A DNA stretch of 64,000 nt from Marsupella aquatica (lineage: Eukaryota; Marchantiophyta): the NCBI GenBank assembly GCA_973895155.1, contig OZ316893.1:12834001-12898000 (forward strand), written 5' to 3'. Position 1 is the first letter of the stretch. Every line of letters begins with the position of its first letter. Made by a program: the position numbers and the translations under genes. The notes under the pieces are model-generated. The model saw nothing but the letters and a program-made list of their open reading frames with translations. It searched no databases and was not told the origin of the DNA. Below, piece by piece: positions 23,201 through 35,390 of this stretch.

Positions 23201-25449
23201 GCTAGCTGCTGGGAGGTTGGCTCCTTTCCCACTTGTTATATGAGTCTGTAGGCCACAGACATAAGCTTAGGTACATCTAGGAGAGGCTGAGATTTCAATT
23301 GTCGGACGACGCTGAACAGAAACCGGCGTATCGCTATATCCAGGTCGGGCATCGGACTGCAAACTTCCCCAGGTACGACATGCGAAGGATTTGGTCAGCA
23401 CAGAAATAAATAACCCTAACTAGGCAGAACCCAAGAAAAGAGCGGCGAACCAAAACGAATAGAACCTTGCAACTGTAGATAGAACTCATTCTGCCGACAC
23501 ACGGCAGTCCCACTCCATTCCCTGCCGTTTGAAAATCCACATAGATTGCATTGCTCTTCTTCTTGCTCCTTCCACTGCGCGCTCCAGATGGTTGAGGTTG
23601 GATACTCCAACAGGAGGGAATGGAAGGGGACTGCCCACTGCGGCCCCCCTTGAACTTGGCTCCTCCTCTTACACAATGGCTCTCGCTGCAACAATCCTCC
23701 GTTTGCAGTTCTGCAATTCGTTGATTCCCAATGGCCCGGGGAAACGCCCTTTATCTCACCTACTACCCTTGGATGGACATTTTGCTGACAAAGATTTGTA
23801 ATATTTATGCAACCCAACGAAATCCCCGTTTTGCCTTCGTGGGATGCCCTGCACTCCGGCACAACCAACACTCACTCGCCTTCAGGACTCTTTCTACACA
23901 TTTCCTTCTCCACGATACTCTTGCGAAACTACTACTCGACACGGAATTCATCCACCGTGTTTTCACAATGAGTACGTAGGAGGGGAAGGTCTCTCCCAGG
24001 GCGGGAGGTGACCAACCAGGTACACTGCACTAGGTCACAACACAACAGCCCACCGAGGCACTCCTTACTCCCTCTCTCCAATAAATCGGGGATCCAGCGC
24101 ATGCTCTTCACCTCAAGACAAAGAACTGCAGATACCGGAAATTGCGTGCATACTCTAAGAGACTGAAGTACTGAACTCCATCCTCGTCCAAAGCACCTCC
24201 TTCCTTTGCGGGGCTCATGAGAGGAGAGACGAGAGTCCCTGCCCAACTGCCAACTGATTACTAGTAACACTCCTCCGTGATCGCATCGTACTCGCTTCGC
24301 TACTGATCACTGTTGGGTGTATATCTGTCGGTCTCATCACCGTCATCGCACGAGGAAGGAGAGCTGGAGAGGAGAGAGAATGAAATTGAGTGGACCTCAA
24401 TCCTCATCAATCAGTTGTTCCCTTCACCAGCAACCTATGGCAGAAATCTATCGATCCAGTCCTGTAGCAATTTCCAAGCTGCCAACCGGTACGGGGAAGG
24501 GAGCGAGCAATGTCGCGTCAAACTCCGCTCCGAAACTTCGTCGATTCCTCGCCGTAGCTCCCACCCAGCCTCGATTCGACAAGTGGTCCCACACGCGTGA
24601 GCTACAGTCTTCTCATTTTGTGCTCATCATGACGACTGACGACGATTTGCATGATTCAGATTTTCAGGACTCCACAAAGTCCACAGTCCTCAGTTTTGCG
24701 ACTTTGCGCTTTCTCTACTATGCCTCTAATTATGCCTTTTTCCCGACCAATTACCGAATTCATCAATGCTCAATCCCTGATTACTGATAAGATAATTAGA
24801 TTACTTAACGCTCAAATACAGATTACTGTACGGCTAGTTATAAATTACTGTACGGCTAGTAATATACCGGTACTTCAAAGTACACAAAAGGTCGTCCGTA
24901 CGGAAAAGGATCTGTCTCGCGCTTGCAACCGTCAGATAATCAAGGACGCGTCGACGGAGGGGAAACAGACGTCGCTGGCGCAATTAGGAGGCGCCACGTA
25001 TCTGAATTGGGATCCATCACCTTTACACTGTGGACGTGACAGCAACGCAGGTCTGCCATGGAATCCGGGTCCCACCACTAGGAGTGGGAGTGACCGACCC
25101 CTACTTCCAGGGAACATGCATGGAATCAGGAGAAATTATGCCCACTACAGGGAAGAGAGTGCAGCCAATAGGGCCTGTCAAAGCACAATTGTAATTCAGT
25201 TACGACTAATAAGGACATAAAACATTGTTGCAATCATGACAAATTCACTTTAGTTCCGGGGAGAACTTTGACATGCCCTAGTAGTTGATAGGCAAATTAT
25301 GCCCTAATCGGCAGCCAAGAGACTAAATGCTTGCTTGGACCATTCCCATGAACCTTGCAAGTTGCAACCGGTATAGATCTGGTTACTGTTGACCAGGACA
25401 GAACAGAGTCTTGTTTTTTAAAAGGCATTATCTGAGTCTAGAAAGATTT
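20273..25449. other. Long stretch without a supportable gene
   Basis: Open frames such as those at 22481-22888, 23416-23871 and 24317-25220 overlap others on the opposite strand and show no domain, signal or splice support. A diverged direct duplication lies at about 22222-22310 and 22618-22696 (shared ACAAGGGACCAA, AGTCTT and ATGATCGAT blocks). A short near-perfect palindrome, TCTGCACTGAAGTGCAGA, lies near 21083. The 23.4-25.1 kb part is more GC-rich than its surroundings and could hold a gene I do not recognise. Confidence 0.4.
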
Positions 25450-25722
25450 TGCAATGGTCTACATGGGTTGTCCTGCTTCATGAGTACATTTTGGCAAACA
25501 TTTAGCTTTATTGGGCCTTCAGTTTTCAGCAGCCAAGAAACCAGATTTTCTTACAAAGGACAAGCATTATCTGAGTTTTGCAATGGTCCATATGGTGTGT
25601 TGCTTCATGCGTGCAAGGTTTTGCAATGGTCTACATGGGTTGTGCTGCTTCATTCCAGGCATTTTGGCAAATATGTAGGTTTATGGGGCCTTCAGTTTTC
25701 AGCAGCCAAGAAACCGCATTGT
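25450..25722 (+). repeat. Direct duplication of about 100 bp, period about 169
   Basis: TTTGCAATGGTCTACATGGG occurs at about 25448 and 25620, and CCTTCAGTTTTCAGCAGCCA at about 25518 and 25689, with matching sequence between. A third partial copy of the first phrase lies at about 25576. This is a local tandem duplication with no coding support. Confidence 0.8.
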
Positions 25723-26630
25723 AAGGATTACCCCAAAACTTTTAGTCTTTCATTAGCCTGGTTACCTTCATCTGTGGGTAAAGATCTAGCACTAAGATGT
25801 GTCAGTAGAAGATATTACATAGGGTGAAAATAACAGTACATTCACCACCTGTCCTGAAGCGAATCCTTCTCAATTAGCTGTTGCACTCCCTCTGGAATCA
25901 CTAAAACATACCCAGGAAGGCTCCTGGGTGTTTTGGGGTTGGTCTGGCAGTTCTTTTGTGATGGAGCAAGGGTTAGGTTCAACACAGCAGGTTACATGGC
26001 CCTGAAACACCCTTGAATTCTCATTTAACCTTTTGTGCATGGGGCAAGATACAATCTTAGAGCCTGATTGATCTATCAGCCAGGGTTTCAACTGTGGGAT
26101 GATTCTAAGCTAACCTGGGTTAGCCTGTCTAACCCATGGTGGAAAAATATGGCAAAGTACTAATTAAACAAAAAGAGGGAAAATACATTTAGACAAAAAC
26201 AAATGGCAACCTAGTAAATCTCAGACTTTTATGCTCACATTAGTGGGAACTTTCAGAGCCTGCAGGGGAGTAATCATACTAGGGAGGTGTGAGACCATCA
26301 GGCTGTGAAGGTGCCTGGACAATTTGAACTTACCCTAGTAGGTCAAGTGTGTGGTTGCCACAAATTAATGGTAGAATTCACCTGAGTAAAGCATCCCAAT
26401 CAAGCTTTTGAGCCATTTTCTTGGGCAATTGGTCCATCTCAAGGATGTGACCAAGTAATATGTAAGTCTCAATCCTTCATGGGAGATCCCCTGGAATATA
26501 ACCTAGCTATTTGGAAGATTGTGATTTAGAATGATCCCTCATGGTATACTAGAGCAATTTCTCTCTAAACATGACAGTTCCAAAACATTTGAACATCTCA
26601 ACTTCTTTAATTTAATTTATTGTTATTTTT
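25723..26630. other. No gene recognised
   Basis: Nothing supportable beyond a short inverted repeat near 26114 (TAACCTGGGTTA). Confidence 0.45.
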
Positions 26631-26631
26631 A

Positions 26632-26750
26632 AAGGGGGAATCTGTGAAACCCCACCGAAAGGGAAGAGTCAACCACAATAGTTGAACCCAAGACCTATCA
26701 GTCTCTACTCTACCCCAAGATCATACCTCTCTGGGCCAACTTCTTTATAT
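26632..26750 (-). mobile_element. SINE-like repeat, copy 1
   Basis: About 110 bases match 52371-52483 in the same orientation, including TCTGTGAAACCCCAC, AGTTGAAxC and CAGTCTCTA. On the minus strand the order is a weak box A (degenerate here), a box B-like CTTGGGTTCAAC, then an AT-rich tail. This is the layout of a tRNA-derived SINE. The assignment rests mainly on the second copy, whose box A is better preserved. Confidence 0.5.
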
Positions 26751-27500
26751 TTTGAAGTCATCACATTGAGAAACATTAGGCTAAGCAATCATAGTCATCC
26801 TATTTGTATTAGCCTGAATGACCAAGCTTTGCTCATAAATTGATGGTGAGTACCATATTGCCTGTTTATAGTTCCACACTCAACTGTAGTCCTGCCTCCA
26901 CAGTCATAGTCAAGAGGCTTCACTCAAGACAGTAGCCCTTATCCTAGGTTTTGGTTGTGCTTTGTTAGATGGATTCTGCCTTGCAATTGAACAGGCAAAA
27001 GCACCAAATTCAACTTGTATATATTTTCATTGTCATCTATGAGGTGATCACAACCCCATCCAAATTATTTGCGTGTTCAATTATAAGATGGAATTTTGAG
27101 CTTTGCTCCAATGACCTGCAAGTGACCCACTTAATATTCCTTGCTCGTATCTGCATTGATTTAGCTGCAATGCAAACCCAGTCCACGAAAACTTTTGGGC
27201 ATTAGACCTATTTGCAATTAAAGGTCATGACTGTTTTTTTTGGCAAATTAAGTTTTCAAAAAATAACCATCTGCAAACTTTCTTAACCCGGCATGATTGG
27301 TGCCTCTTTTTGGATGAAAAGTGGCATGAAATGAAGACAACAGCATGAAAGCAATGATTTGTGGAAAATACTGGCAACACGATTAATGTGAAAAAAATCT
27401 CAAAAATAAGTGTGCCCCATCACTTACAAACGCCATGAGTTTACAGATATGTCTAATTATTGGCATAAAAAATGCTAGGTAAGGAAAGACCATTTAGAAA
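26751..27500. other. No gene recognised; 3' flank of the FSIP1-like gene
   Basis: No exon-like segment with consistent splice sites was seen. The 3' untranslated part of the minus-strand FSIP1-like gene probably lies in the right half. Confidence 0.4.
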
Positions 27501-30500
27501 TTAGTTAGACAAAGGGTTTGTGCCATTGTAAGCACTGTAATGACTATTGCAGAGAAGAAAAATGAATCTCTGAAGCAGTGGGATATGAGTGTTCTTGAGC
27601 AGGCTTAAATGATAAAGACTCCGACTAGTGTACCAATTAACCTTACTTACAAGAACTATTAGTTGCTCGGGTGTCACTTCTGGCAAGTCAGAGACTTGCA
27701 GCTCTCTCAGCTTCTTGTCAATGGCCTAAACAATTACAGTCATTAAGTTGATAAGATGTTCCAGGCAGCTTGCATGCTCTAAGATGAGGGGGAAATGAGA
27801 ATAATATTTGGCTATCTGATCTGTATATAATTATGATCCGCCCAAGTAGGTTTTGAAGATGACCATGAAGCTAGGATAAAATCATACAATATGCTCAGAA
27901 GACCACTTACTTCACTCTGCAATTTGTATTGTCGACAATGTCTTCGTTCATTCAAATAATCTGCAACGACACTTTCCATGTTGTCGTGTGCAGCCTCAGT
28001 CTTGCAGCAGAGCCTGACTTGGTTGCTACTGGGTTTGCTAGCAGTAGCCATACTTGTAGAACTGTTCTCTACTTTGGGAGTGTCGCTTTCAGTACTAGTG
28101 AAACTCATAGCAGACTGGCCACTTTCATCTACATTGATACATAAATTGTTATTTTACTTATATATGTCCAAGCTAGCAGTCTGGTTAGTAGTGAAATCAT
28201 TGTCCAGCCCATTTCCATTTTTAAATTTAGGGCTTGCAGGCAGTCAGCTTAATGACATGGAATTGAAATATTTAATTTTGGTGGAAATGGATAGGCAAAT
28301 TATTGAGCAAAGATCAAAACCATAATAGACACTCGACAAAAAATAAGGGCCATTGACAATGAGGTGTAATTTCAGATTTAAAACAACTGATAGTAAGGGG
28401 GGCTTTACAAGACGGTGGGGGCCGTTCACTCTCTCTTCATCCAGAGCAAAGCTGATGGCCATTTCATTCCACAAAAGTTAAAATGCCTGAGCCAAAATGT
28501 GTCAGGTCTCGAAGTAATCAATGCAATTCCCTTAAAACAAGCGGCCGTTTGCTCCAAGTTTTTAGACCACCTCAAGAGGAGGTCTAAGTTTTTGACAAAA
28601 AAGCTTGCACACCTCACCAAAAGAAGGGACCCACAAGGGGCCCAGTGACAGATGACTAGGTTTGGTAATGCTTTTTGTTCATTGTGCCCCCAAGTTCATG
28701 TAAAGTGAAGTGTGACCAATTCCCAGATATGAATGGCTAAGATTGCATCTTTCACTTAGAAAAAATGGAATGGCTGCCCCCAAGTTCTTATAAAGCCCCC
28801 CTAACCCAACAGGTCAAACAGTACCATTAAGACAATCACCCAATCTTTCCAAAAGTCAACAATAGAGACCAGCGAATGTTAATGAGGAGTCATCTGCTTT
28901 GTGTAGCTCACTTACCATGTCTATTTTGATATTGGAGAAGCTTATCATCAATTCCAGCTAACAGTTGAGAATCTTCTTCTGACATCTCAAACCCCTACAC
29001 TAACACATTGTTAAACCAACAGTTGTAAATAATTGGCTTCATCAAGTGGAATAGCCACCTAAATTTCATTAAAGTAGACTAAAGTATGAGTTTGTAGAAG
29101 TTGTCATTTTTCACAGATGAATAGAAAATACTTTTCTGTTGGGCCACAAGCAGTGTCATTGGTATTGAGTTTGTGCTACCAAATCATATTGAGAGGAAGT
29201 CACACTCCCTCCCTCCTCTTCTATATCTGTTTGCTGCAATAACCTCTCCACAAGAGCCTCCTCTTCTGGCTAGCCCAACAAACAAGATACTTGAGTGAGA
29301 TTTACAATTGAGGTAAAGTTGATGAGAATCCTAGGCCCAATTGTAAAGCTGGTTTTGACCATTAATACTACAATTGCTCATTTAAATTCATTTGTTCTAT
29401 GGCAAGCTGTACTTTAGTCTGAATTGCTAAACCAAAAAAAGTAATGATGCATTAAGTGCAAAAACAAGGTAGAGGAGATCGTGAGGTGAAAGAAAATTAC
29501 AATTTACCTTGAGCATGAAATATCGAGAATTGGGGCCTAGTTTGATGTTCCTTAAGATAAATCCTGTACAGTTTTCAGGTTGATTTTGATCCACACTTTC
29601 CAGAATTCGTCTTAATTTGCTAGCCTTCAGTCGTTGCTTCCTCTCGTACCTATGTCCAGAAGAAATCCAGGTCATAGTTTTGGCATCAACCCAACTTAAG
29701 AAGATTGCAACATTACAAAATGGCAGTGTTAATTCAGCTGGATTTGAAAGTATTGACCTGAGAGCATTTTCAACATGCTCTGAAGACTTTTTTGGGGTGA
29801 AGATAGGTGTTGGACTACAGTTTGTCATGGATGAATTGACATTTCTTTGCCTCTCTTCCACTTCTTTTAATTGCATGTCCAGCTTTTGAATGAGATCCAA
29901 TCTACAAGCAGAGCACGGTTAAGGAATAAGTTGAGCTTTTACCTATGTTGGTAGTTTTCTTTACTGGAATAGGCCAATTTGTACAATTGGGCATTGAAAG
30001 TTTCATAAAATGGACATCTTCATGCTTTTGAGCAATTTTTAGCTGTCTATCACTTTTTGCAATATGTCAAATTCCCAAGAACACAAGCAGAAGTTTCAGA
30101 ACAGTTCCAAGAAGTTTAGCTACTAACTAGACTACAGCTTCCCTATATTTTCTTGCTCTCGTTAGAAAAACACATTCGTTGATGACATGACTGGTTGACT
30201 CACCCTTTTGCAATGTCCATGTCATCTTTATGAGGCTCCTGATGACACAAGAACATTAACCTTGTTATATTGATACAACTTAGTTCTTAAGATATTAGGA
30301 TCATAGGTAATTCCTGACCATTCTGTCTAAAGGACAAATCAATCAATCAGATTTCTGCCTTTCTCCACTGGAATCGGCGGCAAGTGACCATAAAAATTAT
30401 CAAAATGGGTCAACTTGAAGTGACCTCAAAGCAAGGTGGAGCAACTTTGAAAGTTATGTATCTGTATTATTTAGGCCATTTTGACTAAGTAAATTGTAAA

Positions 30501-30773
30501 GGGCCAAACTGAACTTGTTACGGCAGCTATCCTTAACTTTTTACGAGGGTGTGATCAGAAATTGTATGTCATAGTGAATTTGACTCTATACAGTTCCACG
30601 TCAAGAAGTACAAATGAATTCTTTGATCACCATTGGATCAACTTCAATGTCAATGAAAATTAATGTCCCACATGGTTGCTTATTACCTCTGATAGTTGCG
30701 AATCATTGGCAATCCGTGCACAACTATTTTGCTTTAGTTGCTCAATAAATGTTTCACCATGATTGTCACCCAT
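27501..30773 (-). CDS. FSIP1-like (fibrous sheath-interacting protein 1 family) coiled-coil protein
   Basis: Proposed exons, all with GT/AG borders and consistent phase: 30687-30773, 30204-30238, 29758-29901, 29508-29649, 29180-29269, 28916-28994, 27911-28128, 27651-27725 and 27501-27569, giving about 312 residues. I join 29508 directly to 29269. The 108-base segment 29650-29757 is open in frame and may be retained. Recognition rests on ordered blocks shared, from memory, with animal FSIP1: an N-terminal coiled coil (DLIQKLDMQLKEVEERQ), TGFILRNIKLG, PEEEALVERLL, LLAGIDDKLLQYQ and AIDKKLRELQ...TPEQL. FSIP1 is linked to the sperm flagellum and cilia, so in a plant a role in motile sperm is inferred. 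The last exon is least certain. A Harbinger-type MITE sits in the intron at 28129-28915. Confidence 0.72.
28397..28801. mobile_element. PIF/Harbinger-type MITE (405 bp, TAA target duplication) in FSIP1-like intron
   Basis: The left end GGGGGGCTTTACAAGACGG and right end TTCTTATAAAGCCCCCC form imperfect inverted repeats of about 28 bases. They are flanked by TAA on both sides (28394-28396 and 28802-28804). Further GCCCCCAAGTTxxTGTAAAG-type repeats lie inside near 28684. No transposase is encoded. It shares ends with 9094-9645. An internal hairpin (TAGACCxCCTC/AGGxGGTCTA) lies near 28562. Confidence 0.82.
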
Positions 30774-31728
30774 ATTTTATAAATGCTTCCGTTGGCTGAT
30801 CTATCAGTAATTTGCGAAGGTCTTCCTAATGCGTTTTTGGTGCAATGTCCTTACAAGAAATTTCCAGTTAAGATCTATGTTTTAAATGCGAGCTGCCAAC
30901 GCATCCACAGGCTAATTAATTAATTGGTACAATGCCCTTTCCCCGCTCTCCCTTAAATAGTTTGCAAGAGTTGGAAGTTCTCATAGTAAGCTCCTTATGT
31001 CTTAGATACGGTTTAGGTGGAGAATATTTCAGCAACTTCTTTGAACTCTTTCCCATGTACTTATTTACACATCCTGAGTCTTCTACTGTCCTTCCTTTGG
31101 GTTTGCAACTAATCCAAAACTGTTTACTATTGTAGCACTGTTTGCCACTTGCATATTCTCCTAATTGCTTATAAATCGCAACCACTTGCATATAATTCCA
31201 AGTGTATAGACCCTAACTCTCAATAAGGACAAAACAAAAGAAAAAAAAAAACAGTGAAGAAAAAACAGAGTTGGGGCAAAAATGAACTAGACATAATATG
31301 TAATCATTTTTATTGCAGGATCCGTTATTGTCTTGGTCTCTTCTTATGTTCAAGGTACTGAGGGGGCAATAATCAAATTAGGGGTGGGGGTGAAAAATGG
31401 GGATGGGGGTGGAGTAGTGTGGGGAGTGGTGCATTGCATTTGAAAATAGTGGCCGCCTGTGAAGAAGTCAGCTGTTGTCATCAACAGTCACAGTTCTTCT
31501 TCAATTATTTGAAGAAGCTTTGGTCAGCTGCTGTCAGATTGAGGGTTGACAGGTTTTTATCCTCATCTCTATTCACATTCAAAGCATGGGTGGGTAATCG
31601 GGCTACTATTTACTGTTGTGGATTGAGGGTCAGGCACATCAAAACCAAGAGTGAGCCTAAGCAAGACCAAAGAAAGATCCAAGGACATTGACTAGATTCC
31701 CCACTACTCTCCCCTTTCTCCAGAGATA
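30774..31728. other. Upstream flank of FSIP1-like gene, G-rich patch
   Basis: Should contain the promoter of the minus-strand gene. No clear TATA was seen. The plus strand at about 31381-31412 has four G-runs of four or five separated by short loops, a quadruplex-type pattern. A perfect 9-bp stem (CTTCTTCAA/TTGAAGAAG) lies near 31496. No coding region was recognised. Confidence 0.45.
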
Positions 31729-31885
31729 TGCTTAGTAGACCCCCTTCTGGAAAAAGTTTGCTTAATCAACCCCTCTATACTTTTCTCCAATCTGGACCGT
31801 TGAATGACCTTTCGATCTCAGATCTGGACCGTTGATAGACCTTGATCAAGTAACAAATTTCATTTTGGGGGTTGATCAAGCAAAT
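31729..31885. mobile_element. Small inverted-repeat element related to 20121-20272
   Basis: TTTGCTTAATCAACCCC near 31757 is mirrored by GGGGGTTGATCAAGCAAAT at 31867-31885, with a weaker copy TGCTTAGTAGACCCCC at 31729. Inside, ATCTGGACCGTTGA occurs twice. It is non-coding. The end sequence resembles the 20.1-kb element. Confidence 0.45.
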
Positions 31886-32860
31886 ACCTCCCCTTTTCTT
31901 TGATAATTTCTAAAAGCCCTTGATGCCAAGGTTCTGCCTATGAGTGTGTAGGCTGCACCCATGATGTAGGATTTACATTTTGTTGGCACTTACTGATATG
32001 ATTGAGCTGCTTCTTGTCAAATATCATTGGGACAATCATTCAATTGCTTTTAGCATAATTAGTTGGTGGACCCGTGAATGCCCTATAATTTTAAGGAAAC
32101 TATGTTACATGTAAATGTGTCATGTGTAACTAACATATTAGTTTCCTCTCTTTTTCTTCCGAGAGTATCAATTAAAATGTGCCAACAAAGAATATTCTCA
32201 TAGAGCTGAAACATGTGCCTAAAACAATAACTTGACTGTGCTCATTGTGAAGAATGCCACAATTTTGGAAAAGTCAATGGTTGTGGAAGAGGTTTGTCAA
32301 CCATGACCCCTCAACGTATGAACTAGAATGAGTTTGTGTACTCCCTACTTCTATATGATCGATTTAAACTAGTCAGGAAGACTGACATAGTCTCCGGTTT
32401 CTGCATACACAAAAAACTCCGACATTCACATAAAAAATTCTCATATTAGTCTTAAACTAGCCCAATGCCAAATGATGTGTTGCACAAAAGTTGTCAAGGT
32501 AAGAAAAGATGTCGAGGAAAGAAATAATACCGAAGTGAGCAAAAGATGTCAAGGAGAGGAAAAGATGTGGAGAGAAACCCCAACCTATTGCGCCCAATTG
32601 CCCCATGGCCCTCGCCTGGACCTGACATCCCAGGGTGAAATGAAATCTGACATGAAATGGGCCCCATCCCCAACCCTAAGTGAAATTCTTTCCCTGGATA
32701 TCAACTCCCTAAACAAGCCCTTGGTTGCCATGATCATCTGCCACCTGATTTAACCTTAAAGGCGCATGGGTTGGGGGCCAAAATATCGGGACCAAATGTG
32801 GCCCGGGGGTCACAGGTCCCCAGAAGTATATATGAGGGGACCACCTCCTCTTAAACATCC
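31886..32860. other. No gene recognised
   Basis: At about 32472-32576 the phrase GTTGCACAAAAG followed by AAGATGTC and GAGGAAAAGATGT recalls the degenerate edges of the minisatellite at 48.95 kb, hinting at a shared repeat source. Otherwise nothing supportable. Confidence 0.4.
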
Positions 32861-33385
32861 AGTGTTGAAAAGTTACACAAACCACGCCACCCCCCCAAGG
32901 GGGAATGGCGTTGGCAAGTAAGGAGCCGAGTAAACATGGATGAGGTTACCAAAGGGATTCCATGCGAGGGGTAGGGAATTTGTGCCACTGAAAAGTTGGC
33001 CAAGCCGTGCCATTGCCCCAAGGGAGCTTGACTTTGGGGCAGCCAAAGCCAAGTAAGTGGTCGCAGCGACTTTAAGTTAATCGCTTAAAGTAACCACAAC
33101 TTTGGGGTTACCAGGGGTTTGGGGATGCAAGGGGTAGGAAAAAGGCCTGTTGAAAAGTCGGTCTAGCCGTGTCGTTGCCTCAAGGGGTCTTGGCATTGGG
33201 GCAGCCAAAGCCGAGTAAGTGGCCGCGGCGACTTCAAGTCACCAAACTTTGGGGTCATCTATGGGCCGGGGCCAGTTCCTGGATGCAAAGAGTGACAAAA
33301 CATTTTGTTGAAAAGTTGGCCAAGCTGTGTCGTTGCCCCAAGGGGTCTTGGCATGGGGCGGCCAAAGCCAAGTAAGCAAATATGG
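32861..33385 (+). repeat. Degenerate tandem repeat, units of about 125-160 bp
   Basis: Four units start at about 32864, 32990, 33151 and 33309 with (C/G)xTGAAAAGTxGGxC. They continue through CCGTGxCxTTGCC(C/T)CAAGGG and end near GCCAAAGCCxAGTAAG. Spacing is 125, 161 and 158 bases. The units are not open in a common frame and do not look coding. Confidence 0.75.
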
Positions 33386-33660
33386 GTTTAGGGCCGTGTA
33401 CGAGGCACAACTCCTAGAAGCAGGAGGAACGTCGCCAAGGTTGGGTGGGTGGGATCCTTATAGGATGTATCCTTGACGGATATTGCCTCCTTCTCATATC
33501 TCATGTCTCTTGCGATGGTGTACTCCAATAGGTGTTCAACTTACTTAGGGTTGTCAAGCTTAGAATTGGGCATGCAAATTCAAATGACTAACAATTTATA
33601 TTTGCATTTGATGTAGACAACGGACTATGGACAGGACTATGGAGTAATTAGGGGTTTCTT

Positions 33661-34444
33661 TTGCTGAGGGTACTGCTGCCAACGTGCCTCCTCCCGACCA
33701 GGTATTGGGCTCAGCGTGAGAGGTACACCAAAAACAAAGACGCCATTAATGAAAGGCGTTGGGAGAGGCGAGCGCAGGGTCGTCAACAACAAATGGGGTG
33801 CTTGGAAATAATGGAGGGGCTGCAGGGACTCCAATTGATGGGGTTTGGGCAGAAGCAAGCACTCAATTACCAAACTTGGTTGTGCGTGCCAACAGTGGAA
33901 GACAACTTTGTCGTGAGGCTTGGGGCAAGCATTGGAAAGACCCCATACCATTGCCAAAAGTATTGTTGGTGATCTGAGCACATCGGTCTTTCAACCCATG
34001 GTTCCCCATCACTCACTTGTATTCAATGAAGGATGGCTCGTTAAAGGTGCTTTGGATGAAAATGAGATTCACCATTCTCCATGGAGTTAGCCTCCAACAT
34101 GTCCTATGAGGCAGTATCACATATATGTTCAGCAGGAACCTTGCCTCAATGATGAGGAGTGGCTTATCACAGGGGCGCTAGATGATGGGGGGATTGATTG
34201 TACTCCGCAGGAACCGGTGCACTCTCACACTCTAGCTCATTTGTTTGATGAGGAGTGGCTCATCAATGGGGCAATGGATGACGGGTTTGATCAACATGTT
34301 GTGGAAGAATTATATGACACCTTTGATTACTTGAAGATTATTTTGGGTTATCAACACCAATCAATACCAACAATACACGACCAATCCCGTTCAATGCAAT
34401 CACACATAGATTTCAAGCCACACATAGATTTCAAGCCAAATTAA
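33661..34444 (+). pseudogene. Unrecognised repeat-bearing reading-frame remnant
   Basis: Short frames look protein-like but break repeatedly. 33690-33790 encodes a basic segment (RYTKNKDAINERRWERR) of a type often seen near the N-terminus of transposon or helitron proteins. At 34106-34444 a frame of 112 codons carries DEEWLITGALDDG and DEEWLINGAMDDG. A third, out-of-frame copy of this WLxxGAxDDx unit lies near 34030. I cannot assign a family. The likely source is a decayed transposable element gene. Confidence 0.4.
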
Positions 34445-35390
34445 TGCACCATGCGCTTCAAGGAATACACGATGCATCCACAACCTGACCAGCCACACCA
34501 AAGTTTGTGCTCAAAAGGATCAACATTGAAGATGGTTTTTGAGCCACCACAACCGGAGAACTATCTCAAAAACATGTGTTAAGCCCTAAAATGCTCAAAT
34601 AACACACATACAAAAGTTGCCAAACCTAAACAACATGATACACTATCCAACCACTTAGAATAGTGTGACAGTGTAAACAAAGTTGCAGCTGCCACATTTG
34701 GGCCTACAAGCTGACATACAATGGGGTTGCAATGGCAACTTGGGAACTAAGGAGTCTCACTGGAGGAAGGGCTAATGTGGGAGGGCAGTAAGTTTTGGAC
34801 AATAAGTGCACCAATTATGTAAGTTGCTTGTTGCAGTCTCATGCATGAGTAGCAGACATTTACACATGACTGTCAATTCAGCAATTGCTCTTAAAGTCCT
34901 AGATTCCCAAAATCATGTTGTAGAGGACTGCCAAGATTTGTATAGCGCCATCCAGAATGGGCCCACTGGACTTGCCATACATATATGGACACGAACACAA
35001 CTTAGATTTACTTCTCAAAATTTGTCACGGATAGTTAAAGTAGTGAAGGATTGGAGTAGAAGGGACCTTAATCAATGGGCCTGCATCTTACTATAAAAGC
35101 TCGAAGGAAGTCTACTGTTAAGGGCCTAGAGTGAAGCCTCTAGACAGTAAACCCTAGTACAGTCAAAAGTAATCATGAATCTCAATTAAAAATATTTAAA
35201 ATGAATATTAACTAAACAGCATAGAAATATTATTTTGCAAGATTTCTTTTCTTCATATCTGTTTACAAGTAACTGGTAATCGGGCTTTACAAGTAACGGG
35301 TAATAGGGGCTAGTGGACTAAAGATGACGAGCACCAAGGGTCACAGACTATTTGACGTCTATGGGCTCTTGCAATCCATTGATGAAAGAT
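34445..35390. other. No gene recognised
   Basis: A short open frame at 34806-35096 has no recognisable features. The right third (about 35100-35330) is the dispersed repeat also present at 1797-2156. Confidence 0.45.

Noticed and set aside
23416-25220. Cluster of open frames in a more GC-rich stretch
   Set aside because: Frames on both strands overlap without splice logic or recognisable motifs.
29371-29419. Extra FSIP1-like exon (TKVQLAIEQMNLNEQL)
   Set aside because: Readable in phase after an AG, but it runs into TAG with only a poor, phase-breaking donor. Joining 29508 directly to 29269 keeps phase and block order.
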